Below, piece by piece: positions 49,765 to 59,600 of a DNA stretch of 64,000 nucleotides (position 1 is its first letter; each line of letters begins with the position of its first letter). The position numbers were made by a program, and so were the translations under genes. Source of the stretch: an uncultured Mailhella sp. (lineage in GTDB: Bacteria; Desulfobacterota; Desulfovibrionia; Desulfovibrionales; Desulfovibrionaceae); the NCBI RefSeq assembly GCF_963931295.1, contig NZ_OZ007001.1, positions 2,869,001 through 2,933,000 of the forward strand. The letters are read 5' to 3'. Under the pieces are notes generated by a model, which worked only from the letters and a program-made list of their open reading frames with translations, made no database searches and was not told where the DNA came from.

Positions 49765-50631
49765 ATGAAAGTAAGCAAGGTCGTTCTTCCTGTTGCAGGA
49801 TGGGGTACCCGTTCTCTTCCCGCCAGCAAGAATATTCCCAAGGAAATGCTGCCCATCTATAACAAGCCCGTCATCCAGTACGTTGTGGAAGAGGCTGTGC
49901 GCGCCGGCGTTCAGGAAGTCATCTTTGTGACGAATCGTCACAAGTGCGTGGTGGAAGATCATTTTGACCGCAACATCGAGCTTGAGGAACTGCTGGCCGA
50001 GGCGGGCAAGATAGAGCAGCTCAAGGCCGTGCAGGAGGCCGCCACCATGGTGGACGTCATGGCCGTGCGTCAGAAGCAGCAGCTGGGACTCGGCCATGCG
50101 GTGGGCTGCGCCAGATCCATAGTGCAGGAAGACTACTTTGCGGTCATGGTGGGTGATGACTTCATGGTGGGGGACAATGCCGGTCTTGTGCAGCTCGTGC
50201 AGACCGCGGAAAAGTACAACATGCCGGCCATCGGCGTGATGGAAGTGCCTGCCGATAAAATCGACAAGTACGGCATGGTGGCGGGCGAGGAACTTGAGGA
50301 AGGCGTGTACCGCATCACCGACATGGTGGAAAAGCCTGCCGTCGGCTCCATGAATTCCCGTCTGGCCATCGTGGGGCGCTATGTGCTTCCGCGTGAAATT
50401 TTCAGCTACATTGCGAAGGTCAAGCCCGGCAAGGGCGGAGAAATTCAGCTGACCGACGCGCTGGCCGACTACATGAAGGACAAGGGCATGCTTGCCGTGA
50501 AGATGAAGGGGCGTCGCTTCGACGCCGGCGACTGGGTTGATTACCTGACCGCGGGCATTTACTTCGGCCTTCAGGACAAGAAGCTGCACGAGCCTCTGCG
50601 CGAGGCGCTCAAGGAGCTGCTTGACCAGTAG
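49765..50631 (+). CDS. galU: UTP-glucose-1-phosphate uridylyltransferase
   Basis: GalU makes UDP-glucose for cell-envelope sugars. The 288-residue protein begins KVVLPVAGWGTRSLPASKNIPKEMLPI with the nucleotide-binding G-x-G-T-R variant, followed by QYVVEEAVRAGV, QKQQLGLGHAVGCAR, MVGDDFMVGDN, and EIQLTDALADYM with the conserved metal/sugar residues. A clean terminator ends the gene. Confidence 0.95.
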   Translation: MKVSKVVLPVAGWGTRSLPASKNIPKEMLPIYNKPVIQYVVEEAVRAGVQEVIFVTNRHKCVVEDHFDRNIELEELLAEAGKIEQLKAVQEAATMVDVMAVRQKQQLGLGHAVGCARSIVQEDYFAVMVGDDFMVGDNAGLVQLVQTAEKYNMPAIGVMEVPADKIDKYGMVAGEELEEGVYRITDMVEKPAVGSMNSRLAIVGRYVLPREIFSYIAKVKPGKGGEIQLTDALADYMKDKGMLAVKMKGRRFDAGDWVDYLTAGIYFGLQDKKLHEPLREALKELLDQ

Positions 50632-50658
50632 CACAGGCTTTTGCCGATAATACTGAAG

Positions 50659-50693
50659 GCGCGCATGACCATTCTGCCGTGCGCGCTTTTTTT
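50659..50693 (+). terminator. terminator after galU
   Basis: GCGCGCA-N14-TGCGCGC followed by TTTTTTT. The rest of the gap to 50989 shows nothing else. Confidence 0.85.
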
Positions 50694-50989
50694 GCGCCCG
50701 TGGTTCGGAAAAAGGCGTGCGCGCCGGAAGCGGGAAACGCATGCACGGCCTTGGAAAAAGCCCGGGACCGCTGCCATTTTTCAGAACGGAACCGGTGCTC
50801 CGACAGGCTCTTCTCGGGCGGAAAAAGCTGTGAGTGGAAGGAACGGGGGCATCCTGCCGGAACGGACACATCCTTCGGCGTTCGTCTGCGGACGGACGTT
50901 CCCCCCCTCCGCCGGTAATTTTCCCTGTCTGCGGCCTTGTATTTTTGATTTGCCGGGAATAGGTTCGGCCCTGAACAAAAGGAGGCGTC

Positions 50990-52702
50990 ATGCTTGAATT
51001 TACACGGGAAGGAATGCTGAACCTGACCAGGGAACTGGTCCGCATACGGAGCGTATCCCACACGGCGGGAGAAAATGAGGCGGCCGACGCCATTTTTTCT
51101 CTGCTGGCCAAAGAGGACTATTTCAGAGATCATCCGGAATTTCTTCGTTTTCTTCCCGTGGAAGAGGGCGGACTCCAAAGACGCGCCGTACTTGCCTTTG
51201 TGGAAGCCGGGGAGCCGGTTTCGCGCACGGTGCTTCTGAACGGGCATTTCGACGTGGTGGATACGGACGTGTGTGGCGATCTGGCCGATCTGGCCTTTGA
51301 CGCCGATGCCTACACGGCGGCGATTGGACGGCGCGACATTCCCGAGGAAGCCCGGGAAGATCTGGCTTCCGGCAACTGGCTTTTCGGTCGCGGCGTCATG
51401 GACATGAAGGCGGGGCTTGCCGTTCACATGGCGTACCTTGCGCACATGGCCCGTCATCGCGACGAGCTGGGCGTGAATCTGCTTTTTCTGGCCGTGCCCG
51501 ATGAAGAGGGAAGTTCGGTAGGCATGCGTGGATCGCTTTCCGGCCTGTGCGGGTTCATTCGGGAGCGTCGGCTGGATCTTGTGGCCGCGCTTTCCGGGGA
51601 ACCCGCGTTCTGGACGTCGAAAACCACGGGAGAAAGCCGTCCGCATCGTGTTCTGTTCACGGGCACCACGGGGAAGATCATGCCGCTGTTTTTCTGTATA
51701 GGCAGAGAGGCGCATGTGGGCTATGCCTTCGACGGCGTGAACGCCGCGGCCATTGCCGCGCGTGTTGTATGCCTGATGGACGCCTGTCCGGACCTTATCG
51801 ACGGCTCGGGACCGGATACCCTGACGCCTCCGGTATGCCTCAAGCTGAAGGATCTTCGCGACACGTATTCCGTCACGCTCCCTGAACGCGCGGCCGCCTA
51901 TTTCAACGTGCTTACCGTGAGCAGAAGTCCGTTGGACATGCTGAACATCTGCCGCGACGTGGCGCAGCGGGCGCTTGATGAAACGCTTGCGGGCATCAAG
52001 GAGGCCGGACGTCGTTTTCAGCAGCGCTCCGGTCGCAGGGACACGCCGGTGCCCGACTGGCAGTCGAGCGTGTTTACGGTGCATGAGCTGACGGAACGTC
52101 TTGCCGGGGAACTGGGCGCGGAAGAGGCGGAAAAGCGTCTGCGGAATTTCACCGAGGCGCTTCCTGAGAACATGGATGAGCGGGAAAAGGGCCTTGCTGT
52201 GCTGGATCACCTGGTGTCGCTGCTCAATCTCAAGGGGCCTGCCGTGGTGGTGGGATTCCTGCCGCCCTATTATCCGCAGCGCATCAATCTGCGCGCCACG
52301 GACAAGGAGCGTCGTCTGCGTTCCATCATGGAGGGCGTGCTGGACGACCTTGAAAAGAGCGTGGGGCAGGTCAGTCTCGTGGACTGCTTCAGCGGCATCA
52401 TGGATCTGAGCTACATGGGCTTTCAGGGACGCCCTGACGAGCTGAACACGCTGGCCGAGAACATGCCCGGATGGGGAACGGTCTTCTCCCTGTCCATGAA
52501 GGATCTCATGTCGCTCGACGTTCCCATTGCCTCCGTGGGGCCTTCGGGCAAGGACGCGCACAAGGATACGGAACGCCTGGAGCTGGACTACTCCTTCACC
52601 GTTGCGCCGAAGATGCTCGAACGGGTGATCCGGGAATTGTCCGTCACTTCCGATGAAGGCGTTGCCACGCGCTCTGCTGAAGCGCCGTCCAGGCGTCCTT
52701 GA
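50990..52702 (+). CDS. M20-family peptidase, RocB-like
   Basis: The 570-residue protein has the metallopeptidase core: LLNGHFDVVD (His ligand), GRGVMDMKAGLAVHM (bridging Asp), PDEEGSSVGMRGS (Glu base and ligand) and LSGEPAFW. Its length, and the split metal domain by a ~200-residue insertion, match the RocB group reported in arginine use, rather than ~400-residue M20 peptidases. The substrate is unknown. GGAGGCGTC precedes the ATG. It is monocistronic by spacing. Confidence 0.8.
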   Translation: MLEFTREGMLNLTRELVRIRSVSHTAGENEAADAIFSLLAKEDYFRDHPEFLRFLPVEEGGLQRRAVLAFVEAGEPVSRTVLLNGHFDVVDTDVCGDLADLAFDADAYTAAIGRRDIPEEAREDLASGNWLFGRGVMDMKAGLAVHMAYLAHMARHRDELGVNLLFLAVPDEEGSSVGMRGSLSGLCGFIRERRLDLVAALSGEPAFWTSKTTGESRPHRVLFTGTTGKIMPLFFCIGREAHVGYAFDGVNAAAIAARVVCLMDACPDLIDGSGPDTLTPPVCLKLKDLRDTYSVTLPERAAAYFNVLTVSRSPLDMLNICRDVAQRALDETLAGIKEAGRRFQQRSGRRDTPVPDWQSSVFTVHELTERLAGELGAEEAEKRLRNFTEALPENMDEREKGLAVLDHLVSLLNLKGPAVVVGFLPPYYPQRINLRATDKERRLRSIMEGVLDDLEKSVGQVSLVDCFSGIMDLSYMGFQGRPDELNTLAENMPGWGTVFSLSMKDLMSLDVPIASVGPSGKDAHKDTERLELDYSFTVAPKMLERVIRELSVTSDEGVATRSAEAPSRRP

Positions 52703-52885
52703 TCAGGCGACAGCGGCGTCGCAGATAGCGGAAAACCATGCCCTTGCCTCAGGCGGAAAAAGGCGCTTCATCCGGCAGATCTCCAGCGCGCTGGAGCGCG
52801 GGACTTCCCTTGAAGTCGGCCGGAGCATGGCTTATACTACCAGGCGTTGTTTTTCCCTTTTCCGCCCGACGGGCTTGGAGTTTTC

Positions 52886-53719
52886 ATGTTTGAACTTGCA
52901 TTCAACGGCAGGCCGTATATTACGGTCGACAACACGCTGCCTCTTTTCTTCATAGCCGGGCCGTGCGCCATCGAAAGCCGGGCTCATGCGCTGGAGGTGT
53001 CCGCCGCGCTCAAGGAAATTTTTGCGGAGGCGGGCATTCCCTTCGTGTACAAGTCGAGCTTCGACAAGGCGAACCGCAGCTCCGGCGCGGGCTTTCGCGG
53101 CGTGGGCATGAAGGAAGGGCTTTCCATTCTTGCAGAAGTGCGCGAGAGCCGGAACATTCCCGTGCTCACCGACATTCATACTGCCGAGCAGGCCGCGCCC
53201 GTGGCCGAAGTGGCGGACTATCTGCAGACGCCGGCCTTCCTCTGCCGTCAGACCGATCTCATTCTTGCGGCCGCTTCCACCATGAAGCCGGTCAACATCA
53301 AAAAGGGGCAGTTCCTTGCGCCGTGGGAAATGGAAAACGTGCTCAAGAAGGCCCGTTCCACGGGCAATGAGCGCATCACGCTGTGCGAGCGCGGCACCAC
53401 CTTCGGTTACGGCAACCTGGTGGTGGACATGCGGGGGCTTGAAATCATGAAGAAATTCGCGCCTGTGGTGTTTGACGCCACCCATTCGGTGCAGCTGCCG
53501 GGCGCACAGGGTTCGTGCAGCGGCGGTCAGCGGGAATTCGTGCCCACGCTGGCCCGTGCCGCAACGGCTGTGGGCGTGGCCGGCATATTCATGGAAGTGC
53601 ATCCCGATCCGGACAAGGCGCCCTGCGACGGCCCGAACATGCTGGCGCTCAGGGATCTGCCGAAGTTCCTTTCCCTCATCAAGGCCTTTGACGCCGTGTC
53701 CAAGGAGAAGAGAGCATGA
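52886..53719 (+). CDS. kdsA: 3-deoxy-D-manno-octulosonate 8-phosphate synthase
   Basis: KdsA joins PEP and arabinose-5-phosphate to make Kdo-8-phosphate for lipid A/core. The 277-residue product has [39 protein letters not shown], and [30 protein letters not shown]. Cysteine ligands place it in the metal-dependent or -independent class only by a full alignment. TTGGAGTTTTC precedes the ATG. Overlaps kdsB by 4 bases. Confidence 0.95.
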   Translation: MFELAFNGRPYITVDNTLPLFFIAGPCAIESRAHALEVSAALKEIFAEAGIPFVYKSSFDKANRSSGAGFRGVGMKEGLSILAEVRESRNIPVLTDIHTAEQAAPVAEVADYLQTPAFLCRQTDLILAAASTMKPVNIKKGQFLAPWEMENVLKKARSTGNERITLCERGTTFGYGNLVVDMRGLEIMKKFAPVVFDATHSVQLPGAQGSCSGGQREFVPTLARAATAVGVAGIFMEVHPDPDKAPCDGPNMLALRDLPKFLSLIKAFDAVSKEKRA

Positions 53720-54447
53720 GCATGATTGCCGTCATTCCTTCCCGGTACGCGTCCACGCGTCTGCCGGGCAAGCCGCTGGTGGACATCTGCGGCAAGCCCA
53801 TGGTGCAGCACGTGTATGAAAGGGTGCGCCGGGTTTCGCTGTTCGACGAGGTGCTGGTAGCCACGGACGATGAGCGTATTCTGAACGCCGTCAAGGCATT
53901 CGGCGGCGCGGCCTGCATGACCAGTCCCGATTGTCCTTCGGGGTCGGATCGGCTTATCGAGGTGGCGAAGTCCCATCCTGCGGACGTCTATGTGAACGTG
54001 CAGGGCGACGAGCCGCTGGTGGAGCCTGCTTCCATTGAAAAGCTGGCGCGCGCCATGCTGGATGATCCCTCGCTTCAGATGGGTACGCTCTGCTATTCCA
54101 TAAGCGCGGAACAGGCGCAGAATCCCAATCTGGTGAAGGTGGTGCGCGCCCACAACGGCAACGCTTTGTATTTCAGCCGCAGCCCCATACCGTTTCCGCG
54201 CTCCGGGGGGATTGCTCCGCAGTATTTCGGACATCTCGGCATGTACGCGTATCGCCGGGAATTCCTGATGAATTTCGGCAATCTTCCGTATTCGCCTCTG
54301 GAAAACACGGAAAAACTTGAGCAGCTGCGCGTGCTTCAGGCGGGCATAGCCATCCGCGTGCTTGAGGTGGAGGCCACGGGGCCGGGCGTGGATACGCCCG
54401 AGGATCTTGAAGCGGTGCGCCGCATACTGACGGAAAAGGCCGGGTAG
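53716..54447 (+). CDS. kdsB: CMP-Kdo synthetase
   Basis: KdsB activates Kdo with CTP. The 243-residue product has [47 protein letters not shown], and [13 protein letters not shown]. Overlaps kdsA start and is 2 bases before kdsD. Confidence 0.96.
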   Translation: MSMIAVIPSRYASTRLPGKPLVDICGKPMVQHVYERVRRVSLFDEVLVATDDERILNAVKAFGGAACMTSPDCPSGSDRLIEVAKSHPADVYVNVQGDEPLVEPASIEKLARAMLDDPSLQMGTLCYSISAEQAQNPNLVKVVRAHNGNALYFSRSPIPFPRSGGIAPQYFGHLGMYAYRREFLMNFGNLPYSPLENTEKLEQLRVLQAGIAIRVLEVEATGPGVDTPEDLEAVRRILTEKAG

Positions 54448-54449
54448 TC

Positions 54450-55388
54450 ATGGCAAAGTATCTTGATGAAGCCAGGCAGGTGCTGCGCGACGAAGCCCAC
54501 GCTCTGCAGGTTCTGGCCGACGATCTCGGGGAAAGCTTTGAGCGTACGGTGGATTGTCTTCTCGGAATCAGAGGCCGCATCGCCGTGACGGGCATGGGCA
54601 AGAGCGGCCATGTGGCGCGGAAAATTGCGGCGACGCTGGCTTCCACCGGGTCTCCGGCATACTTTATTCATCCTGCCGAAGCCAGTCACGGCGATCTCGG
54701 CATGATGACGCCCGACGATGCCGTCATTGCCATTTCCAATTCCGGCAACACGGCGGAACTGACGGACATCGTGCTCTACGCATCGCAGAACAACATGCCC
54801 ATAGTGGCCATTACCCGAAACGCCGACAGCTTTCTCGGCAAGCACTGCGATTATCTGCTGCTGCAGCCGCAACTTCACGAGGCGTGTCCGCTCGACTGCG
54901 CACCCACCACGAGCACAACTGTGCAGATGGCCCTCGGCGACGCGCTGGCCATGTGCCTGCTGACGGCGCGGGGCTTCCGCAGGGAAGACTTCCGGCGTTT
55001 TCATCCCGGCGGCTCGCTGGGGCAGAAGCTTTCGCTGGTGCGCGATCTCATGCACACGGGCGACGCCATGCCGCTGCTTACGCCCGACGCGCCCATGATG
55101 AACGTGCTGGCCGAAATGACGCGCAAGGGCTTCGGCTGCGTGGGCGTCGTGGACGGCGAGAAGCTCGTGGGCATCATTACCGACGGCGATCTGCGGCGTC
55201 ACATGGGGCCGAACATTCTGGAGAGCACGGCCGAGGAACTGATGACCAGAAATCCCGTGTGCGTTGACGCCGACGCGTTGAGCGCCAAGGCGCAGGGAAT
55301 CATGGAAGAGAAGAAGATCACCTGCGTGTTTGTGGTGGACGACGAGCACAGGCCGCTCGGCATTCTGAGCATGCACGACATCCTGTAA
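54450..55388 (+). CDS. kdsD: arabinose-5-phosphate isomerase
   Basis: KdsD/KpsF turns ribulose-5-phosphate into arabinose-5-phosphate, the substrate of KdsA. The 312-residue protein has a SIS domain (VTGMGKSGHVARKIAATLASTGS, then SNSGNTAELTDI) and two CBS domains (about 205-312, with MPLLTPDAPMMNVL and MTRNPVCVDADAL). KdsA, KdsB and KdsD here cover substrate supply, synthesis and activation; KdsC (phosphatase) is not in the window. Confidence 0.95.
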   Translation: MAKYLDEARQVLRDEAHALQVLADDLGESFERTVDCLLGIRGRIAVTGMGKSGHVARKIAATLASTGSPAYFIHPAEASHGDLGMMTPDDAVIAISNSGNTAELTDIVLYASQNNMPIVAITRNADSFLGKHCDYLLLQPQLHEACPLDCAPTTSTTVQMALGDALAMCLLTARGFRREDFRRFHPGGSLGQKLSLVRDLMHTGDAMPLLTPDAPMMNVLAEMTRKGFGCVGVVDGEKLVGIITDGDLRRHMGPNILESTAEELMTRNPVCVDADALSAKAQGIMEEKKITCVFVVDDEHRPLGILSMHDIL

Positions 55389-55452
55389 AGACCGCGCTCT
55401 CTGCTTCAACATGGCGGGGGCGACGTTTGCGACGCGGCAGCGCGCCTGATGG

Positions 55453-55489
55453 ACGGCCGGATTCTCCGAACGGAGGTCCGGCCGTTTTT
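55453..55489 (+). terminator. terminator after kdsD
   Basis: ACGGCCGGA...TCCGGCCGT with inner CTCCG/CGGAG and TTTTT. Confidence 0.85.
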
Positions 55490-55570
55490 GCGTACAAGGC
55501 GAAACAATGGATGCCCGCAGGAGAGAGCCGTGTTCCGCTTTTGGGCAGATTGTCAAATGAATTGCAACGA

Positions 55571-55613
55571 TACAAAGCTCCGCGCTCTCATGACGAGGGC
55601 GCGGAGCTTTGTA
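55571..55613. repeat. long perfect hairpin between kdsD and metA
   Basis: TACAAAGCTCCGCGC pairs with GCGCGGAGCTTTGTA (15 bp), extended by a T-G pair and CTC/GAG to 19 bp around ATGAC. It lies 44 bases past the metA stop, with no real T-run on either strand; it may cap both convergent transcripts. Confidence 0.65.
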
Positions 55614-55656
55614 CGCTGTGCGATGCCGCTTGTCCGCGGAAGGAGAAAATGTCCGG

Positions 55657-56598
55657 CTACTTCCTTGCGGCCTTTGCCTGCTTCTCGAGTTCCGCCAGAT
55701 CGTAGGGCGTGGACTGATACACGAAGTAGTTCAGCCAGTTGGCATAGATGAGATGGGCGTGGGCGCGCCAGGTCATGCGGGGCGGCTGACTGGGATCGTC
55801 ATTCGGATAGTAGTTCTCGGGAATGTCGGGATTGAGGCCCGCGGCCACGTCGCGCAGGTATTCCTTGTTCAGTGTGTCGGCGTCGTATTCGGAGTGGCCG
55901 GTAATGAATATCTGCTTGCCGTTGTCCGTGGAGATGGCGTAGAGCCCGGCCTGCGGCGAGGACGCAAGAATCTTGAGTTCCGGCTGCTTTTCCACGTCGG
56001 CGCGGTCCACGGTAGTGTTGCGGGAATGGGGAACCATGAACACGTCGTCGAAACCGCGGAAGAGGATGGAACCCGCATGATCCACATGATGGGGGTAGAT
56101 GCCGGAAAGCTTTTTGGGCAGAAGCTTTTTCTGAATGCCGTAGTGATAGTAGAGACCGGCCTGCGCGCCCCAGCAGATGTGGAAGGTGCTGTGAACGTGC
56201 GTTTTGCTCCATTCCATGATGTCGCAGAGCTCGTTCCAGTATTCGACTTCCTCAAAGGGCATGAGCTCTACGGGCGCGCCGGTGATGATCATGCCGTCGT
56301 AGTAGTTGCGGCGCACGTCGTTGAAGGTCTTGTAGAAGGAAAGCAGATGGCTGCGCGGCGTGTTTTTGGACTCGTGGCTGGAGGTGTGGATAAGTTCAAG
56401 TTCCACTTGAAGGGGCGTGTTGCCGAGCAGCCGGGAAAGCTGGGTTTCCGTGGCGATTTTGGTAGGCATGAGGTTGAGCAGAAGTATCTTCAGCGGGCGG
56501 ATATCCTGCGTGACGGCGCGCGTTTCGGTAATGACGAAGATGTTTTCGTTGTTGAGGGTTTTTACGGCGGGAAGTTCGTTGGGAATTTTGATGGGCAT
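55657..56598 (-). CDS. metA: homoserine O-acetyltransferase MetA (acetyl-specific MetAA)
   Basis: The 313-residue enzyme acylates homoserine. Family marks: [23 protein letters not shown], the nucleophile region [18 protein letters not shown] and [13 protein letters not shown]. The acyl-CoA selecting position reads TGAPVELM, with Glu where succinyl-specific MetA has Gly (TGAPLGLV in E. coli); Glu there is reported to favour acetyl-CoA. This fits metY upstream, which uses O-acetylhomoserine. ATG follows GGAGGATGCC. Confidence 0.93.
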   Translation of the reverse strand: MPIKIPNELPAVKTLNNENIFVITETRAVTQDIRPLKILLLNLMPTKIATETQLSRLLGNTPLQVELELIHTSSHESKNTPRSHLLSFYKTFNDVRRNYYDGMIITGAPVELMPFEEVEYWNELCDIMEWSKTHVHSTFHICWGAQAGLYYHYGIQKKLLPKKLSGIYPHHVDHAGSILFRGFDDVFMVPHSRNTTVDRADVEKQPELKILASSPQAGLYAISTDNGKQIFITGHSEYDADTLNKEYLRDVAAGLNPDIPENYYPNDDPSQPPRMTWRAHAHLIYANWLNYFVYQSTPYDLAELEKQAKAARK

Positions 56599-56658
56599 GG
56601 CATCCTCCCGGATGGCGGACGGAAAAGTGCGGGAAGCCGGCGGTCGGACACGGCAAAA

Positions 56659-56686
56659 GGGCCTTCCGACGCGCGTCGGAAGGCCC
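56659..56686 (-). terminator. hairpin between metY and metA
   Basis: GGGCCTTCCGACG-CG-CGTCGGAAGGCCC followed on the minus strand by TTTTGCC. A 13-bp stem with four Ts; probably a partial terminator that lowers metA relative to metY. Confidence 0.6.
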
Positions 56687-56692
56687 GGAACA

Positions 56693-57976
56693 TCAGCGGT
56701 TGGCGTCCAGAGCCTGAGCGATGTCGGCGATGAGATCCTCGGCGTTTTCTATGCCGCAGGAGAAGCGCACGAGTTCGGGCAGAATGCCGCACTTGCGCAG
56801 TTCATCGTCGTTCATCTGGCGATGCGTGGCGCTCGCAGGATGCAGGCAGCAGGTGCGGGCGTCGGCCACGTGGGTTTCGATGGCGGCGATGCGCAGATGC
56901 TTCATGAAGTTTTCCGCAGCCTTGCGGCCGCCCTTCACGCCGAAGCTCACCACGCCGCAGGAGCCGTTGGGAAGATACTTCTGCGCGAGTTCGTAGTACT
57001 TGTCGCCGGGCAGACCGGGGTAGCGCACCCAGTCGACCATGTCGCTCTGGCTGAGATACTTGGCCACGGCCAGACCGTTTTCGCAGTGACGGGCCATGCG
57101 AACGTGCAGGCTTTCCAGACCGAGATTCAGCAGGAAGGCGTTCTGCGGAGCCTGAATGGCGCCGAAGTCGCGCATGAGCTGAGCGGTGGCCTTGGTGATG
57201 TAGGCCGCGGCGTTGCCGAACTTGGTCACATAGGTGATGCCGTGATAGCTTTCATCGGGCGTGCAGAGGCCGGGGAACTTTTCGGCGTGGGCCATCCAGT
57301 CGAACTTGCCGGAATCCACGATGCAGCCGCCCACGGCCGCGCCGTGACCGTCCATGTACTTGGTGGTGGAGTGAACCACAATGTCCGCGCCCCATTCGAT
57401 GGGACGGCAGTTCACGGGCGTGGCGAAGGTGTTGTCGATGATGAGCGGCACGCCGTGCGCGTGAGCGGCCTTGGCGAAGCGTTCGATGTCGAGCACCACG
57501 AGGGCGGGGTTGGCGATGGTTTCGCCGAACACGGCCTTGGTGTTGGGACGGAAGGCGGCTTCAAGTTCTTCGTCGGAGCAGTCGGGCGAGACGAAGGTGA
57601 AGTCGATGCCCATGCGCTTCATGGTGACGGCAAACAGGTTGTAGGTGCCGCCGTAGATGGTGGAGGAGGCCACCACGTGATCGCCGGCGCTTGCGAGGTT
57701 GAACACGCTGAAGAAGGAGGCCGCCTGACCGGAAGAGGTCAGCATGGCGGCGGAACCGCCTTCGAGGGCGGCGATTTTGGCGGCCACGTAGTCGTTGGTG
57801 GGGTTCTGCAGACGGGTGTAGAAGTAGCCGCTGGCTTCAAGGTCGAACAGCTTGCCCATGTCTTCGCTGGTGTCGTACTTGAACGTAGTGCTCTGAATGA
57901 TGGGAATCTGACGGGGTTCGCCGTTGCCGGGGGTGTAGCCGCCCTGAACGCAGGTGGTTTCGATATGCTTGTTCAT
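56693..57976 (-). CDS. metY: O-acetylhomoserine sulfhydrylase (MetY)
   Basis: The 427-residue PLP enzyme forms homocysteine from O-acetylhomoserine and sulfide. It shows [52 protein letters not shown] and the cofactor lysine in [16 protein letters not shown]. Length above 420 is typical for MetY and distinguishes it from MetB/MetC (~390). GGAAAGGATCTCCC precedes the ATG; an 19-codon extension is unlikely. The leader upstream carries a terminator and a small ORF. Confidence 0.94.
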   Translation of the reverse strand: MNKHIETTCVQGGYTPGNGEPRQIPIIQSTTFKYDTSEDMGKLFDLEASGYFYTRLQNPTNDYVAAKIAALEGGSAAMLTSSGQAASFFSVFNLASAGDHVVASSTIYGGTYNLFAVTMKRMGIDFTFVSPDCSDEELEAAFRPNTKAVFGETIANPALVVLDIERFAKAAHAHGVPLIIDNTFATPVNCRPIEWGADIVVHSTTKYMDGHGAAVGGCIVDSGKFDWMAHAEKFPGLCTPDESYHGITYVTKFGNAAAYITKATAQLMRDFGAIQAPQNAFLLNLGLESLHVRMARHCENGLAVAKYLSQSDMVDWVRYPGLPGDKYYELAQKYLPNGSCGVVSFGVKGGRKAAENFMKHLRIAAIETHVADARTCCLHPASATHRQMNDDELRKCGILPELVRFSCGIENAEDLIADIAQALDANR

Positions 57977-58081
57977 GGGAGATCCTTTCCGAAAAGTGAG
58001 AGAGTTTATATGGCTGTTGTGCCGGCCGGACACGGCTCTTGGCCGAAACGGGATGTCCGACAGGAACTGGTGAACAAAAAT

Positions 58082-58110
58082 GAAAAAGCCCGCGCTTGTC
58101 GCACGGGCTT
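58082..58110 (-). terminator. attenuator-like terminator in the metY leader
   Basis: On the minus strand AGCCCGTGC-GACAA-GCGCGGGCT, a 9-bp stem with one G-U-type pair, then TTTTTC. It lies 106 bases before the metY start and 14 bases after the small leader ORF, so transcription must read through it to reach metY. Confidence 0.75.
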
Positions 58111-58124
58111 CTTGCCAGCATGAA

Positions 58125-58208
58125 TCAGGTATGAAGGAAGACCGGTGCGACTGTTGTTTCGCCCCTGCACATGCGTTCGTCGAGAAGTTCGAGAAAGTAT
58201 TCCATCAT
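58125..58208 (-). CDS. candidate 27-residue leader peptide of metY
   Basis: The ORF starts MMEYFLELLDERMCRG and ends VAPVFLHT. AAAAGGCAGGC precedes the double ATG, a fair ribosome-binding site. It begins about 29 bases after the predicted transcription start and ends 14 bases before the terminator stem, as in translation-coupled attenuators. It has three Met codons and one Cys codon, two of the Met at the start, so a simple stalling model is not clear. Confidence 0.5.
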   Translation of the reverse strand: MMEYFLELLDERMCRGETTVAPVFLHT

Positions 58209-58219
58209 GCCTGCCTTTT

Positions 58220-58272
58220 GATATAACTCTATATCTGGAAATCCTTATATAAACGGCTTTCAAAAATGTCAA
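58220..58272 (-). promoter_or_regulatory. metY promoter with a palindrome at the start site
   Basis: Minus strand TTGACA-N17-TATAAG (58244-58272), close to consensus. Directly downstream is GATATA-N4-TATATC (58220-58235), a perfect palindrome at about +2 to +17: likely a repressor operator, or an RNA stem of 6 bp. Confidence 0.8.
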
Positions 58273-58631
58273 GCGCCGGAAGGGAAAGTCCGGGCTTTTC
58301 CCCGGGAGGCCGCAAAAGGCTTGCGCCCCATGCGTAGCTCGGAGTGTCGGCGGAAAAAGCTGCACCTTCGGAAGGCGCTTCGGAATGTTTTCAGAATATG
58401 TTGTGCTCCGAACCAGGGACGGCGGAGCGGCGGAAGTTTGCGGCGGAAGTCGGAGGGGTGCAGGTCGGGGGGCGTTGCAGGCGTGCTCGGGATGGGAAGA
58501 GCGGGGCGCATAAGCGAGCAGGCCGAAGCGGGGCCGACGGGCTGGGAAGCGGCGATAACGCGAAGCCGCAAAAAAGCGCGGCAAGGGGCGAAACGGAAAA
58601 GGAGTCTTGCCCGGATGATGTGGCGCAGGGC
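58273..58631. other. gap between the metY promoter and the cupin-gene terminator
   Basis: GC-rich; no gene is supported. Arg/Gly/Ala-rich frames on both strands have no recognisable domain. Confidence 0.4.
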
Positions 58632-58677
58632 AAAAAAAAGCCGCGTCGCAGAAAGGGGCAGAAGCGTGCGACGCGGC
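58632..58677 (-). terminator. terminator after the cupin gene
   Basis: Minus strand GCCGCGTCGCA-N16-TGCGACGCGGC followed by TTTTTTTT. A perfect 11-bp stem about 120 bases after the cupin stop. Confidence 0.85.
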
Positions 58678-58795
58678 GACGCTGCGGGAAAGATTTCGCG
58701 CAGCGCAGACGAAGCGTTCGATGTCCTGGCGGAAAGCGACCGCTTCGTCATAGGCCCCGGATGGAACGCTCGTTCATGCCGGGGCGGGAGAAAGG

Positions 58796-59203
58796 TCAGG
58801 GCAGGGGATCGTATTCCTCGGCGGAAACGGGTTCGAGCCATTCGTTGGAGGCGTTGTCGCCGGGCGCTTCCACGGCCAGGTGTGCGAACCAGCTGTCCTT
58901 GGCCGCGCCGTGCCAGTGCTTGACTCCGGCCGGAATGATGACCACGTCGCCGGGATGCAGTTCACGGGCTTCCTTGCCCCATTCCTGATATCAGCCGCGG
59001 CCTGCCGTGCAGAGCAGAATCTGCCCGCCGTGAGCGGTGGCGTGATGGATGTGCCAGTTGTTGCGGCATCCGGGTTCAAAAGTCACGTTGCCGATGGCCA
59101 CGCCTTTGGTGGAAAGCATGTTCAGCCAGCTGTTGCCCGTAAAGTATTTCGCATAGGCGGTATTGGCTTCGCCGCGGGGAAAAAGATCGGTGATCGTCTG
59201 CAT
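58796..59203 (-). pseudogene. cupin-domain protein gene with an in-frame TGA
   Basis: From ATG at 59203 the frame encodes a 135-residue single-cupin protein, interrupted by TGA at 58991-58993 after ~70 codons. Before it: NNWHIHHATAHGGQILLCTAGRG, with the cupin metal histidines. After it: YQEWGKEARELHPGDVVIIP, then GVKHWHGAAKDSWFAHLAVE, with the second cupin motif. Intact relatives usually have GxGWYQE at the interrupted site, so TGG to TGA is the simplest reading. Frame on both sides is fully kept. Confidence 0.8.
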
Positions 59204-59600
59204 GAAGCTGCTCCTTGGGTGGATTGAAGCAAGAGAACGCGCCCGCCGTTGCGGCGTTGAGGGCCCGCAGTCCGCAAAAGGCGTGTCGGAGCGCTGCGGA
59301 TTCCGGGCTGATTGCGCATGGCGCACGTGTTCGGAAGCGTGTGCGGGGCGTCCGTTGTTTTCCGTTGTTTGTTGTTACCGTAGTCCTTCCCCGGGAAGGC
59401 GCATAGAGCGTATTCTCTCCAATTCTTGCCTTATTCTCTCAAACTGGGAAGATGTTGCTGAGTTAGAACATGGGCTATTGCCCGTCCGGACGACGGACGA
59501 GGATTTTCGGTATTCGGCAAAGGCGCGTGCAGAGCCGGAATGCAGAGGTCGGCCGTTTGCCGCGCGGTGCGAAACGCTCCGGCGCGCCGTGCTCCGGAGG
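59204..59600. other. gap between MFS and cupin genes
   Basis: 397 bases, no gene seen. Minus-strand signals for the cupin gene (ribosome-binding site AAGGAGCAGCTT before its ATG) lie at the left end. Confidence 0.4.

Noticed and set aside
58082..58244. SAM-type riboswitch in the metY leader
   Set aside because: No SAM-I, SAM-II or SAH core motifs were visible by eye; kept as an uncharacterised leader instead.
58828..58850. GGTTCGA-like segment as a tRNA T-loop
   Set aside because: It lies in the cupin coding frame and no cloverleaf can be drawn around it; no tRNA was found in the window.
58991..58993. In-frame TGA of the cupin gene as selenocysteine
   Set aside because: Relatives carry Trp there and no SECIS-like stem follows at the right distance.
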